A stretch of 64,000 nt of DNA from assembly GCA_965226645.1 (NCBI GenBank), contig CBDDDL010000004.1, positions 1,240,001 through 1,304,000 of the forward strand, read 5' to 3'. The DNA is from Poriferisodalis sp965226645. GTDB lineage: Bacteria; Actinomycetota; Acidimicrobiia; Acidimicrobiales; Poriferisodalaceae. Numbering within the stretch: position 1 is the first letter of the stretch; each line of letters opens with the position of its first letter. The notes beneath the pieces were generated by a model, which saw only the letters and a program-made list of their open reading frames with translations, ran no database searches and had not been told where the DNA came from. Below are positions 1 to 10,513 of the stretch, in pieces. The position numbers and the translations under genes are program-made.

Positions 1-969
1 GGTCTCAACTACCGCAGTCATCGACTGCTTGTCGCCGCGGCGAGGGCCGTCATCGCCCCCAGCGAGACCGCAGGGTCAAAACAGCCCCTGCGAGGCGGAC
101 ACGACCAACAGCCCGCACGCCCGCACGAAATCGGCCCGGTGCCCACCGTGACGGCATACGACGACGAGGCGGCTGAGGCCGACGGCATCACCCGCTGGAT
201 CACCGCACAGAACAAGAAATGGGGCTCGTTCGGTGTCTTGGCGCGCACCAACGCGCAGCTGCACGACATTGCCGCAGCTCTGGGCTCGGCGGGCATCCCC
301 CACCGCATCGGCGGTCAGCGAGCATTCCTGCAGCTGCAGAGTGTGCGCGAGCTGCTCGAGCGGCTCCGCGACTCGGGTGCGGACTTTGTTTCGGTCGTGG
401 CCGAGCTACGGCAAGAGGCAAGAAGCCGTCCGCCGTGGTCCGACGGCGCCTTGAGCGATCAGACGGAGTTGCGATTGCTGGACCTCGCTGCGGTCTACCT
501 CGACGAACAGGGCAGTGCCGCAGGCCGCCGCAATGCGCCACTGGGTGCGGACGGTCAGAGTTTTGCCACCTGGATCGGGCTGCTGGCAGGGCGCGACCAC
601 GAACTCACCGGCGACCTGCTCGACATCGACCGCTTCACCCGCCCCGGCGGTGCTGTGACGCTTGCGACGTTTCACGCAGCGAAGGGTCTCGAATGGCGCC
701 ATGTCGTGATCACGGGCGCCGAGGAAGGACTGGTACCGCTGCGTAACGACGATCCCGAAGAGCGTCGGCTCTTCTATGTCGCCGTGTCGCGAGCCACCCA
801 CGCGCTGCACCTCACCTGGGCGCGGCATCGGTCACGGACTGACGGCGGCGCCCGCAAGCCTTCGCCGTGGCTGGCGCTCATCGAGCACGCGACCGCCGAG
901 CCGCCGCCGCTCGGCCCCCATGACGCCGCCGCTCACCTCGCAGCAGCGCGCGCTGCCCTGGATCGCTAG
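1..969 (+). CDS. UvrD/Rep-type DNA helicase, C-terminal part (5' end outside window)
   Basis: The reading frame is open from the first base, so this is the 3' end of a longer gene; the first visible residues include LNYRSH, resembling the helicase motif IV region of UvrD/PcrA. Motif V-like TFHAAKGLEW is near residue 223 and motif VI-like FYVAVSRAT near residue 258. These are the nucleotide- and DNA-contacting motifs of superfamily 1A 3'-5' helicases used in repair and replication restart. No HRDC-like domain is visible after motif VI, which distinguishes it from UvrD2. The stop TAG lies in a CTAG shared with the convergent xth stop. Family assignment is firm; the exact paralogue is not. Confidence 0.9.
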   Translation, partial: GLNYRSHRLLVAAARAVIAPSETAGSKQPLRGGHDQQPARPHEIGPVPTVTAYDDEAAEADGITRWITAQNKKWGSFGVLARTNAQLHDIAAALGSAGIPHRIGGQRAFLQLQSVRELLERLRDSGADFVSVVAELRQEARSRPPWSDGALSDQTELRLLDLAAVYLDEQGSAAGRRNAPLGADGQSFATWIGLLAGRDHELTGDLLDIDRFTRPGGAVTLATFHAAKGLEWRHVVITGAEEGLVPLRNDDPEERRLFYVAVSRATHALHLTWARHRSRTDGGARKPSPWLALIEHATAEPPPLGPHDAAAHLAAARAALDR

Positions 970-1745
970 TCGAGGTCGACCAGCACCGGCGTATGGTCCG
1001 AGGGCTTGGAGCCCTTCCTGGCGTTGCGGTCGATGAGGCAGAACCGGGCCGCATCGACCACCGGCGCCGTGCCCAGTAACAGGTCGATGCGCAGGCCGTG
1101 GCGCTTGTAGAAGGCGCCGTCGCGGTAGTCCCACCAGCTGTACAACCCCGCAGCGCCGTAGTGCTCGCGGAAGATGTCCGCCAGCCCCCAGTCGCACACG
1201 GCTTGTACTGCTGCCCGCTCTCGCTCGGTGACATGGGTGCGCGGCTCGGGATTGCCCGGATCCCACACATCCCGATCATCGCGGCACACGTTGAAATCGC
1301 CGCCCACCAGCACCGGCTCAGCCGGATCGCAGGTGGCCTCAAGATGCGCCCGAAGACGCCCGAGCCAATCCAGCTTGTATCGGTAGTGATCGTGGTCGAC
1401 GGCACGGCCGTTGGGCACGTACACCGAGCTCACTGTGACGCCTCCGCACCGGGCTGAGACGATCCGGGCATCGGGATCCGGCTCGCGCCCGTCAGCAAGG
1501 CCCGCAATCGCGTCTTCAATCCCGACGCTTGACAGGATGGCCACGCCGTTCCAGCGTCCCTCGCCGTGGTGCACCGAGACATAGCCCTGCGCTTCGAAGT
1601 GCGAGTGCGGGAACTGCTCGTCGGCCATCTTGGTCTCTTGCAGCAGCAGCACGTCGGGCTCGGCATAGGCCAGCCACTCATCAACCCGCTCCAGCCGGGC
1701 ATTCAGGCTGTTCACATTCCAGGTCGCGATCCGCACCTCTGGCAC
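966..1745 (-). CDS. xth: Exodeoxyribonuclease III (AP endonuclease)
   Basis: A 259-residue protein of the usual ExoIII length. It begins VPEVRIATWNVNS with a GTG start, the typical ExoIII N-terminus. It carries the metal-binding LLLQETK motif (catalytic Glu), GGDFNV and the C-terminal SDHTPVLVDLD with the catalytic His. It would cleave abasic sites and degrade 3' ends in base excision repair. The start at 1745 was chosen because upstream extension would run into ettA; 14 bases separate the two genes on the same strand, so they may be co-transcribed. Its TAG stop overlaps the convergent helicase stop in a palindromic CTAG. Confidence 0.93.
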   Translation of the reverse strand: MPEVRIATWNVNSLNARLERVDEWLAYAEPDVLLLQETKMADEQFPHSHFEAQGYVSVHHGEGRWNGVAILSSVGIEDAIAGLADGREPDPDARIVSARCGGVTVSSVYVPNGRAVDHDHYRYKLDWLGRLRAHLEATCDPAEPVLVGGDFNVCRDDRDVWDPGNPEPRTHVTERERAAVQAVCDWGLADIFREHYGAAGLYSWWDYRDGAFYKRHGLRIDLLLGTAPVVDAARFCLIDRNARKGSKPSDHTPVLVDLD

Positions 1746-1759
1746 GCTAACGGCCCGCC

Positions 1760-3454
<1,695 letters not shown>

Positions 3455-3490
3455 GTCCAGACGCCAATCCGTGCGTGAGGAGGCGAGACA

Positions 3491-4144
3491 TCAATGCAGG
3501 TCGAAACCCACGAGCGATTCCAGTTCGCGCAGCGCCTCATCTGGGTCGGTCACCTTGATCGCAGACATCCCCATCGCCGCCGCGGGCTTGCAGTTGATGC
3601 CCAAGTCGTCCAAATACGCTGTACGGCGGGGATCGATGCCGAGCTCGGAACATGCCAGCTCGTAGATCCGAGGATCGGGTTTACGCAGGCCGACGACCGA
3701 CGACTCGATCACCACGCCGAACAGCTTCATGACCTCGGCGATCGCCGCAGCTGTCGCGGGGTCGCGGGCCATTCCCGCGCCATGCCCGGTGCGCACATTG
3801 TTGGTGATGCAGCCCACCGGCACGCGCGCCACCAGGATCTCGAGCGCCCTGACCATCCGCGGACGCAGTCCGCCGCTGAGGCAGGCCAGCACCTGGGCAC
3901 CCGACACCTCGTATCCGCGTTCGCGGGCTTCGGCCTCGAACAGGCAGGCGAACTCGTCGACGTTCACCTCGCTGCGCTCGAGCCGGGCCCAGGCGTTGTC
4001 GTCGGGATTCGTGGCGTTGATCTGGCGAATCGTGTCGCGCAGGATGCCGAGACGCTCCTCGTAGCGGTTGAACGACTCGAACGGGCTCTCGGTGATGACA
4101 CCGCCGAAATCGAAGAGGACTGCGTGAACCCTGCCCGTGTGCAC
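3491..4144 (-). CDS. HAD-superfamily hydrolase (EPHX2/ACAD10-type)
   Basis: 217 residues with the HAD nucleophile motif LFDFGGVIT near residue 12, a Thr motif CITNNVR near 117, the Lys motif GLRKPDPRIY near 155, and the acidic YLDDLGINC near 178. The DxG form of motif I places it with the haloacid dehalogenase-like/EPHX2-N or ACAD10-like subgroup rather than classic DxD phosphatases. The substrate cannot be read from sequence. It starts GTG and lies 36 bases upstream of ettA on the same strand. The intergenic region upstream is shared with the divergent small zinc-type protein. Confidence 0.8.
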   Translation of the reverse strand: MHTGRVHAVLFDFGGVITESPFESFNRYEERLGILRDTIRQINATNPDDNAWARLERSEVNVDEFACLFEAEARERGYEVSGAQVLACLSGGLRPRMVRALEILVARVPVGCITNNVRTGHGAGMARDPATAAAIAEVMKLFGVVIESSVVGLRKPDPRIYELACSELGIDPRRTAYLDDLGINCKPAAAMGMSAIKVTDPDEALRELESLVGFDLH

Positions 4145-4250
4145 GGGGGCGCACGCTATCCAAACCGCTGCACGACCTGGCGGGCGCTTGCTGATTGTCC
4201 GCGCGCAACGCGCGTAGCTGCTGACAACTTCGCGCCACTAGTACCAGATT

Positions 4251-4269
4251 TTCGCGCGTAGCGCGCGAA
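4251..4269. promoter_or_regulatory. Perfect inverted repeat TTCGCGCG-TAG-CGCGCGAA
   Basis: Eight-base arms with a three-base spacer, in the divergent region between the HAD gene and the gene at 4312. Position and symmetry suit an operator for a dimeric regulator. In GC-rich DNA such CG palindromes can also arise by chance, so function is inferred. Confidence 0.35.
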
Positions 4270-4311
4270 TATCCACTGACTGCGCGCGAGCGTTCGCTAG
4301 GGTCCCTCGCT

Positions 4312-4593
4312 ATGGCCACGGATACGACGACGTCGGCAGCAGATTCGACGACGGCAGCGAAAACCTCAGCACCCCGCAAGCGCTTGAAAAGTCGGGCAGT
4401 CACGCGCACCGTCGATGCCGGCAACTCCGCGTATTGCGCCGTGTGCGACGAGCTGATGAAGTTCCGCGCCCGCATCCGAGCCGAGCAGATCATCTGCAAC
4501 GTGTACGTGAAGAATCGCTGGGACCGCGTCGAGCACTATCACCCCGACTGCTACGAACAGGCCGACAGCCCGTACGGAGAACCCAACGGCTGA
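4312..4593 (+). CDS. Small conserved-type protein with Cys/His cluster
   Basis: 93 residues. The first 30 are rich in Thr, Ser, Ala and basic residues and look disordered. The rest carries CAVCDELMKF, a further Cys in EQIICNVYV, and HYHPDC, a spacing that could bind one zinc ion as a treble-clef or ribbon. There is no signal peptide or membrane segment. I do not recognise the family. A basic tail plus a compact zinc module would fit a nucleic-acid-binding or regulatory adaptor, but that is inference. It is transcribed alone, convergent with the aap operon that ends at 4642. Confidence 0.7.
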   Translation: MATDTTTSAADSTTAAKTSAPRKRLKSRAVTRTVDAGNSAYCAVCDELMKFRARIRAEQIICNVYVKNRWDRVEHYHPDCYEQADSPYGEPNG

Positions 4594-4641
4594 GAGGCCC
4601 CGCAATCGTGGGCGGCGGCCGGCCAGCGACAGCCAGCCGGA

Positions 4642-5460
4642 TCAGATCACCTGGCTCAAGAACATCCTGGTTCGCTCTTCGGCCGGGTTTGTGAAGAAAT
4701 GTTCGGGCGTGCCGACTTCGACGATCTCGCCGTCCTCCATGAAGATGATCCGGTCGGCGACTTCGCGGGCGAAGCCCATCTCGTGGGTCACCACCATCAT
4801 GGTCATGCCTGAGCGCGCCAGCCCTTCCATCACGTCGAGCACTTCTTTGATCATCTCGGGGTCCAGCGCGGAGGTGGGCTCATCGAAGAGCATCACGCGC
4901 GGTTCCATCGCGAGGGCTCGAGCGATCGCCACGCGCTGCTGCTGACCGCCTGAGAGCTGGCCCGGGAACTTTTGGGCCTGTTCGGGAATGCCGACCCGTT
5001 CGAGCAGCGCCAGCGCAAGCTCCTCGGCCTCTGGCCGTGACTTCTTGCGGACCCACATCGGAGCGAGCGTGATGTTGTCCATCACGGTCAAGTGCGGGAA
5101 AAGGTTGAACTGCTGGAAGACCATCCCGACCTCGGAGCGGATCTTCTCGATATTGCGCAGATCGTTGGTCAGCTCGATGCCGTCGACGAGGATCTGGCCG
5201 CTCTGATGGGCTTCGAGCCGGTTGATGCAGCGGATCCAGGTGCTCTTGCCCGAGCCCGACGGCCCCAGCACCACCACGATCTCGCGTTCCTTGATGGTCG
5301 CGCTGATCCCGTTCAGTGCCTGGAAGTCGCCGAACCACTTGTCCACGTCACGGCACACGATCATGTCGTTGCGCGCCGCGAGCTCGTCGGACACCGCGAC
5401 GGTGGCGTCTCCGTGCATCCCGCCCACAGGTGGTGGCGGCGGTGGTGGTGGCGGACTCAT
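4642..5460 (-). CDS. aapP: Polar amino-acid ABC transporter, ATP-binding subunit
   Basis: 272 residues. After a low-complexity N-terminus comes an ABC ATPase of the GlnQ/AapP type: Walker A LGPSGSGKST, Q-loop FQQFNLFPHLTV, signature LSGGQQQRVAIARA, Walker B VMLFDEPTSALDPE, and switch VTHEMGFA. It energises import through the two permeases encoded just upstream in the same operon. The N-terminus has nine consecutive prolines right after Met-Ser, an arrangement known to stall ribosomes without EF-P. A GAGGT Shine-Dalgarno 8 bases upstream supports this start. Met33 (MIVCRDVDKW) is an alternative start that would skip the proline run. Confidence 0.93.
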   Translation of the reverse strand: MSPPPPPPPPPVGGMHGDATVAVSDELAARNDMIVCRDVDKWFGDFQALNGISATIKEREIVVVLGPSGSGKSTWIRCINRLEAHQSGQILVDGIELTNDLRNIEKIRSEVGMVFQQFNLFPHLTVMDNITLAPMWVRKKSRPEAEELALALLERVGIPEQAQKFPGQLSGGQQQRVAIARALAMEPRVMLFDEPTSALDPEMIKEVLDVMEGLARSGMTMMVVTHEMGFAREVADRIIFMEDGEIVEVGTPEHFFTNPAEERTRMFLSQVI

Positions 5461-5523
5461 ATGGGGTACCTCAGCGTTCTCATAGAAGCCAATTCGTAGA
5501 TGTCAGTCGCACTGTGCCCGGCC

Positions 5524-7494
5524 TCATCGCTGACCCAGTCCGACCCGGCGCTCGAGCCGCTGGCTGTACTTCGACATGGAGAATGCAACGACCCAATACA
5601 CCGCTGACACGAACAGCAGGCCTTCTCGACGCACTCCGAGGAACTGCGTCTGGTTGGGGATCACCGAGTTGGCAAGGCGCAGGAAGTCGAACAGTCCGAT
5701 GATCGCGAGCAGCGACGTCTCTTTGAACGTGGCGATGATCTGGCCGACCAATGGCGGGATCGACACTCGCAGCGCCTGCGGCAGCACGATGAAGCCCGTC
5801 CGCTGCGTGGTCGTGAGACCGACGGCGTCGGCAGCCTCGTACTGCCCCCGGCGAATCGATTGCAGGCCGCCGCGCACGTTCTCGGCCAGATACGCGGCGG
5901 AGAACAGGGTGTATCCGGTGATGGCCGCCGCAAGCTCGCCCAGTTCCATGCCGGGCGGGAGGAACAACGGCAGGACGATCGAGAAGAAGATCAGCACCGT
6001 AATAAGCGGGATGCCGCGAACGATCTCGATATAGCTGGTGGCCAGAACCCGGAAGATCGGCTGCCGAGACGTCCTCGCCAGCGCCAGCACCACCCCGAGC
6101 GGGAACGACAGCATGATCGTGAGCACCGCAACGAACAGCGTCACACTGAACCCGCCCACGATCGCGCCCGTCGGCGTCGAAATCGTCGAGGGCGCGTTGA
6201 TCACCGTGGCTCCGTAGAACACGAGCGCTACGGTCACCGTCCAGGCGCCGACGAGCCGTCGCCGCTGCGCTCGGACACCGGCAAAGTTGGGTGCCAGCAG
6301 TCCCGCCATGGCCAGCAGCAGAAATCCAATTCGTCCGACCTGCAGCATCGGATACCAGCCGAAGAACGCCGCAACCCAGTGGAACGCTGCGAGCAGGAGC
6401 AGTCCAATCGCCGCCAGCCGGCCGACCTCGCCCGCATTCGGGCGTGTCAGCCACCACAGCACTGCGGAGCCGAGCACGGCGAACGACAGCGCCATCGGCA
6501 AGATCGTGGAGTACACGTGGGTGTAGTCGATGTCGGGATCGCGCAGCACCACCCAGTACAGGGCGAACGGACTGACCAGCCAAGCCAAGTTCACCGCCGC
6601 CCGCGTCCGGCCCAGGGCCTCGCGAGGCAGCTCCGGGTCGTCCTCGTCGTCGGGCGCGTCCGCCAAGGCCTGTGCCCGCACGATGCGCCCGATCGCGAAG
6701 CAGCCCACGAGCAAGAGCCACATCACGGTCCACGGGAGCTTTGTCGTGAGCGCCACGGTGCGCCCTGGCTCTGCGATGAACTCGCCTTCCTTGAAGGCGT
6801 AGTGGCCGTACCGCACGACCCACGTCGACCCGATGATGATGCCGACGAGGCCGAAGAGCAGACCTGTCGTCGGCACGAAGGTGGTGCGGCGCGCCAAGTC
6901 GTCACGAGACGCCCACAGGGCAAGCCCGGCACCGATCAGCACGACGGCGAGCAACCACCACGTCCAGCGATCCGCCATTGCGGCGGCGAACGATTCGCGC
7001 AACCGATCGTCGGCGGCATCGCGCTGAAACGAGCCGTCGGCATGAGTGAGCACACTGGGTTCGCGCAGCAGGATCCCGGCCGCGATGAACGCGCCCGCAG
7101 ACATGAGCCAACCCGTCAGGCGCTTGATCGACACGCCGCCCCAGCGGGCCCATATCCCGATGCTGAGTCCCGCCAGCACCATGACGGTGCCGACCGACAC
7201 CCACACGCGCATGTACTGCTCCTCGGGATACGCGTGAGTGAACAGCAGTCGCAAGTTGGTGCGCACCGCAGGCCACGAGCGCTGCTCGCTGAATACGAAG
7301 TTCAGGAGTCCGCGATACGCGAAGAGCGCCAACAGCGCAGCCAGCACCGTCAGCGCTGCATTTCTTTTGTTTGGGAACAGGTTCTCGCGCACCCAGCGAC
7401 CTGGCGGCAGGCTGGGGCGATCAGGTGGGCTGGCCGAGGTCATGGGCTCGGCGACGACGACCGTGGTGCCGCCCGGGAGCATCGGATCGGTCAC
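5524..7494 (-). CDS. aapM: Amino-acid ABC transporter permease (AapM-like), oversized
   Basis: 656 residues. The C-terminal ~215 residues form the binding-protein-dependent permease domain, with SYIEIVRGIPLITVLIFF and the EAA loop EAADAVGLTTTQRTGF followed by VLPQALRVSIPP. Ahead of it lie roughly 430 residues with many hydrophobic segments in pairs separated by charged loops, far more than the N-terminal portion of typical AapM proteins (about 380-430 residues in total). The GTG start lies one base after the aapQ stop, implying translational coupling. It would form the heterodimeric membrane channel with AapQ. What the extra membrane domain does is unknown. Confidence 0.9.
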   Translation of the reverse strand: MTDPMLPGGTTVVVAEPMTSASPPDRPSLPPGRWVRENLFPNKRNAALTVLAALLALFAYRGLLNFVFSEQRSWPAVRTNLRLLFTHAYPEEQYMRVWVSVGTVMVLAGLSIGIWARWGGVSIKRLTGWLMSAGAFIAAGILLREPSVLTHADGSFQRDAADDRLRESFAAAMADRWTWWLLAVVLIGAGLALWASRDDLARRTTFVPTTGLLFGLVGIIIGSTWVVRYGHYAFKEGEFIAEPGRTVALTTKLPWTVMWLLLVGCFAIGRIVRAQALADAPDDEDDPELPREALGRTRAAVNLAWLVSPFALYWVVLRDPDIDYTHVYSTILPMALSFAVLGSAVLWWLTRPNAGEVGRLAAIGLLLLAAFHWVAAFFGWYPMLQVGRIGFLLLAMAGLLAPNFAGVRAQRRRLVGAWTVTVALVFYGATVINAPSTISTPTGAIVGGFSVTLFVAVLTIMLSFPLGVVLALARTSRQPIFRVLATSYIEIVRGIPLITVLIFFSIVLPLFLPPGMELGELAAAITGYTLFSAAYLAENVRGGLQSIRRGQYEAADAVGLTTTQRTGFIVLPQALRVSIPPLVGQIIATFKETSLLAIIGLFDFLRLANSVIPNQTQFLGVRREGLLFVSAVYWVVAFSMSKYSQRLERRVGLGQR

Positions 7495-7495
7495 C

Positions 7496-9040
7496 TCAGC
7501 GCTCCACGATCCGCAGCCGGATGTTGAAGAAATTCACGACCACCGAGATCGTCAGCGAGCACGCCAGGTAGAACAGCATCCACACCGCCACCACCTGCAA
7601 TGTCTTGCCGGTCTGGTTGTAGACGGTCTGCCCGATCTGAACGAGGTCGCTGTAGCCGACCGCGATGGCCAGCGATGTGTTCTTGGTGAGGTTCAGATAC
7701 TGGTTCCCCACCGGCGGAAGGATGACTCGCAGCGCCTGGGGCAGGATCACCCGGCGCAACGTGGTCGATCGCCGAAGGCCCAGCGCCTCACCGGCTTCGT
7801 TCTGTCCCTTGGGCACCGCCAGGATGCCGCCCCGGACAATTTCGGCGATGAACGCCGAGGTGTAGAACACGACGCCGAAATACACCGCAGCGAAACCCGT
7901 GGGGAGGTTCAGTCCTTTTGGCCCGTAGTTGGCAAAGTTGGCCGGTTGGACGATGTCGGGCCGCAACGCATCGATGGGCTGACCCGTGCGTCCGTTGCCG
8001 AACTTGTCCGCCAGCGCCCCCAGTCCGTCGCTGGACGAGTTGACGATCCAGCTCGACAGCCCGGGCCACAGCACAGCGAAGAGGAGCACGACGATGCCCG
8101 CCATGACCGCGGCGAAGATCATCCGAAACCAGTCGTCGTCAGTGAGCCGCGTGAGGCCGGCGGGCGTGCGGCGGCTGGCCAGGAACCTCCGAATCCTCCA
8201 CACAGCAACCGCTGCGGCGATCACCGCCGCAGCGAGCTGCACAACACCTTGGGGGATATTCCCCACTGCGTCGGAGAGGCCGCGTATCGGGGAGCCGAGC
8301 CATCCGAAGATCGGATGGATGAACCAGCCCACGATGGCGAACGCAGCAATCGTGCCGGTGGCCCACGCGCCCGCCTGCGTCTGCGCACCGGTCATTTCCC
8401 GCTTGGTGGCGAGCCGTCGGAACACAAAGTGGGCGACCACCGCGCCGATCAACAAGATGACGGCCCACTGGTAGAAACCATCCGCCACGAACACCCTCGG
8501 CACCGAGAGTCCCTTATTCGACAGGTGCACCCAACCAGGAATCGGGCCCATCCCGAATGTGACATTCGGCAACGCCGTCAGGATCGCCGCGTACAAGAGG
8601 ATCTGCACCAGCAGCGGGATGTTGCGCAGGCCTTCGACATACATGCCTGCCAGCCGCCTCACCGGCCAGTTGGGCGACAGACGCGCCAGGCCAACGAGCA
8701 CTCCGATGACCGAAGCGAGCGCGATGCCCGCCGCAGCCATGCGAATCGTGTTGACCATGCCGACGAACAGCGCTCGGCCGCCCGTGTCGGGACTGGTGTC
8801 GATCCCTGAGCTGACCTTGATGCCGATGTGGTCAGAGATGAAGTCGAAGTCGATCTGAGCGCCACTCGCACGCAGGCTGTCGCCCGCTTCGGCGGCCAGG
8901 AACCACAGCGCTCCCAGCACGATCGCCAGCGCCCCGACCTGCGCGATCCAGCGCACGACGGTGGCGTCCCGGTAGAAGGGCGGCCGGGACCCCAGCGTCC
9001 GCAGTGATTCGTCGCTCGCAGTCGCTCGAGGATCGCTCAC
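7496..9040 (-). CDS. aapQ: Amino-acid ABC transporter permease (AapQ-like)
   Basis: 514 residues, GTG start. An N-terminal hydrophobic segment is followed by a periplasmic stretch and the start of the permease domain (NTIRMAAAGIALASVIGVL, then EGLRNIPLLVQILLY). A long insertion with several membrane segments interrupts it before the second half, which has the EAA loop EAGEALGLRRSTTLRRV and ILPQALRVILPPVGNQYLN. This split architecture is characteristic of AapQ/BztB. It pairs with AapM. Its gene follows aapJ after a 150-base gap that contains a strong hairpin. Confidence 0.92.
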   Translation of the reverse strand: MSDPRATASDESLRTLGSRPPFYRDATVVRWIAQVGALAIVLGALWFLAAEAGDSLRASGAQIDFDFISDHIGIKVSSGIDTSPDTGGRALFVGMVNTIRMAAAGIALASVIGVLVGLARLSPNWPVRRLAGMYVEGLRNIPLLVQILLYAAILTALPNVTFGMGPIPGWVHLSNKGLSVPRVFVADGFYQWAVILLIGAVVAHFVFRRLATKREMTGAQTQAGAWATGTIAAFAIVGWFIHPIFGWLGSPIRGLSDAVGNIPQGVVQLAAAVIAAAVAVWRIRRFLASRRTPAGLTRLTDDDWFRMIFAAVMAGIVVLLFAVLWPGLSSWIVNSSSDGLGALADKFGNGRTGQPIDALRPDIVQPANFANYGPKGLNLPTGFAAVYFGVVFYTSAFIAEIVRGGILAVPKGQNEAGEALGLRRSTTLRRVILPQALRVILPPVGNQYLNLTKNTSLAIAVGYSDLVQIGQTVYNQTGKTLQVVAVWMLFYLACSLTISVVVNFFNIRLRIVER

Positions 9041-9100
9041 CGAAGCTCACCCTACGCGACTAGTTCCCGCCGCTTGGGCTTTGTGAGGCACGGACGCGCA

Positions 9101-9130
9101 ACGACCCCGATCCATGCGGATCGGGGTCGT
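9101..9130. promoter_or_regulatory. 13-bp perfect hairpin between aapJ and aapQ
   Basis: The arms 9101-9113 (ACGACCCCGATCC) and 9118-9130 are exact inverted repeats around an ATGC loop. It lies 60 bases downstream of the aapJ stop and upstream of aapQ on the transcribed minus strand. No T-tract follows on that strand, so it is not a textbook intrinsic terminator. Such hairpins often protect binding-protein mRNA from 3' exonucleases or partially attenuate, giving more solute-binding protein than permease. That role is inferred from position. Confidence 0.7.
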
Positions 9131-9190
9131 GCGAAGGTGCTCGTTCGATTAGTTGCCGTCCGGCGAATTCGCCGGCCGGCAGCAACTCGG

Positions 9191-10324
9191 TTAGCGAGCG
9201 GGAGGTGCGTAGATGAGGCCGCCTGCGGTCCAGCGTGCGTTGGCCGAGCCGTCACGGCTCAGACCCACCGGGCCGAGGTTGCGGGAGTACACCTCGTCGT
9301 AGTTCCCGACCTGGCTGATCACGTTGTAGAAGGCATCGGCGGTCAGACCCATCTTGGTCTGCAGCTCGCCCTCTCCGCCGAGCAAGCGAACGGCCTCAGC
9401 GTCGAGGTTTCCGCCGCTCAGCATCGAGTCGATGTTCTCCGACGTGATGCCCTTCTCGTCAGCGATGACCATGGCGTACACGGTCCAGTTGACGACGTCG
9501 CCGAAGTTGGACTGGTTCTGCGGATACACCGGGCCCAGCGGCTCCTTGGAGATCGGCGTCGGCGGGAAGATCACCCATTCCTGATCGCCTTCCTGCTTGA
9601 CCTTGCGGCCGACGAGCGCCGAGCCGTCAGTGGTGACGGCGTCGCACGCGCCACTGATGAAGTTCTCAGTGACGATGTCGAAGTCCTCGAAGGTCTGCAG
9701 GTTGATCTCGATCCCGGCGGCATCGGCGGCGTCAGCTGCGTTCTTCTCCGTCGTCGTGCCGGCGTTGGTGCACACCGTGGCCCCGTCCAGATCAGCGACT
9801 ACCGAGGAATTCGAGAAGCCGTCGCTGGCTCGGGCCATCATCTGCTGGCCGTCGTAGTACGTGGTAGGGCCGAAGTCGAGCACCAGGTCGGTGTCGCGGC
9901 TCTGCGTCCACGTGGTGTTGCGCACCAGCAGGTCGATCTCGCCCGACTCCAGCGCAGTGAAGCGCTCAGCGGCAGTCAGCGGCACGAAATTGACGGCGTC
10001 GGCGTCGCCGAAGATTGCGGCGGCGACGGCACGGCAGTAGTCGGCGTCGAACCCGGTGGTGCTGCCGTCAGGTTGGGTCTCGGAGAATGCAACGGCCGAT
10101 CCACTCACGCCGCAGTTGAGGTTGCCGCGCGAGGTCACCTCTGCGAGCAGGTCGTCATGGGTGAGCTGCACGGTGGGTTCGGGCTGGGCATCCTCAGTTG
10201 TCCCGGCCGGCTCGGTGTCCCCGGGAGCGCCGCCTTCTTCGGTGTCGTCGGAGCCGCAAGCGGCAGCGAACAAGCCGAGTGCCAAGAGCGCGCCACCTAG
10301 GCGCAGCGCAGTACGTCTGGTCAT
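9191..10324 (-). CDS. aapJ: Amino-acid ABC transporter substrate-binding lipoprotein
   Basis: 377 residues from the ATG at 10324, chosen because a GGAGGG Shine-Dalgarno lies about 10 bases upstream and would overlap the earlier GTG. A lipoprotein signal (RRTALRLGGALLALGLFAAACGS) anchors it outside the membrane. An acidic Gly/Thr/Glu linker is followed by an AapJ/GltI-type binding domain: GNLNCGVSGS, GFDADYCRAVAAAIFGD, TALESGEIDLLVRNTTWTQ. It captures polar amino acids for AapQMP. First gene of the aapJQMP operon, divergent from cysQ across a 189-base region that should hold both promoters. Confidence 0.94.
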   Translation of the reverse strand: MTRRTALRLGGALLALGLFAAACGSDDTEEGGAPGDTEPAGTTEDAQPEPTVQLTHDDLLAEVTSRGNLNCGVSGSAVAFSETQPDGSTTGFDADYCRAVAAAIFGDADAVNFVPLTAAERFTALESGEIDLLVRNTTWTQSRDTDLVLDFGPTTYYDGQQMMARASDGFSNSSVVADLDGATVCTNAGTTTEKNAADAADAAGIEINLQTFEDFDIVTENFISGACDAVTTDGSALVGRKVKQEGDQEWVIFPPTPISKEPLGPVYPQNQSNFGDVVNWTVYAMVIADEKGITSENIDSMLSGGNLDAEAVRLLGGEGELQTKMGLTADAFYNVISQVGNYDEVYSRNLGPVGLSRDGSANARWTAGGLIYAPPAR

Positions 10325-10513
10325 AAGGATGCTTCCCTCCACGAGAAGTTAATGAACGTCAAGACGGAAACCGCGGCCAGTCCGCCGCAATCGCGCCAAC
10401 TACCGCGAATGCTACTCGCGGCGAGTGATTGCTCGGTCCATTCGTTCGTGAATGAGATGCAATGTGATGCCCCACCGATGCCGAGGACGCGTCCCGCGCA
10501 GGATTTGTGGACA

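Noticed and set aside
5860..7527. Long plus-strand open frame opposite aapM
   Set aside because: Arg/Gln/His-rich shadow of GC-rich codons; the minus strand carries a clear permease.
7238..8809. 523-codon plus-strand frame opposite aapQ
   Set aside because: Basic, repetitive composition and no motifs; aapQ is certain on the other strand.
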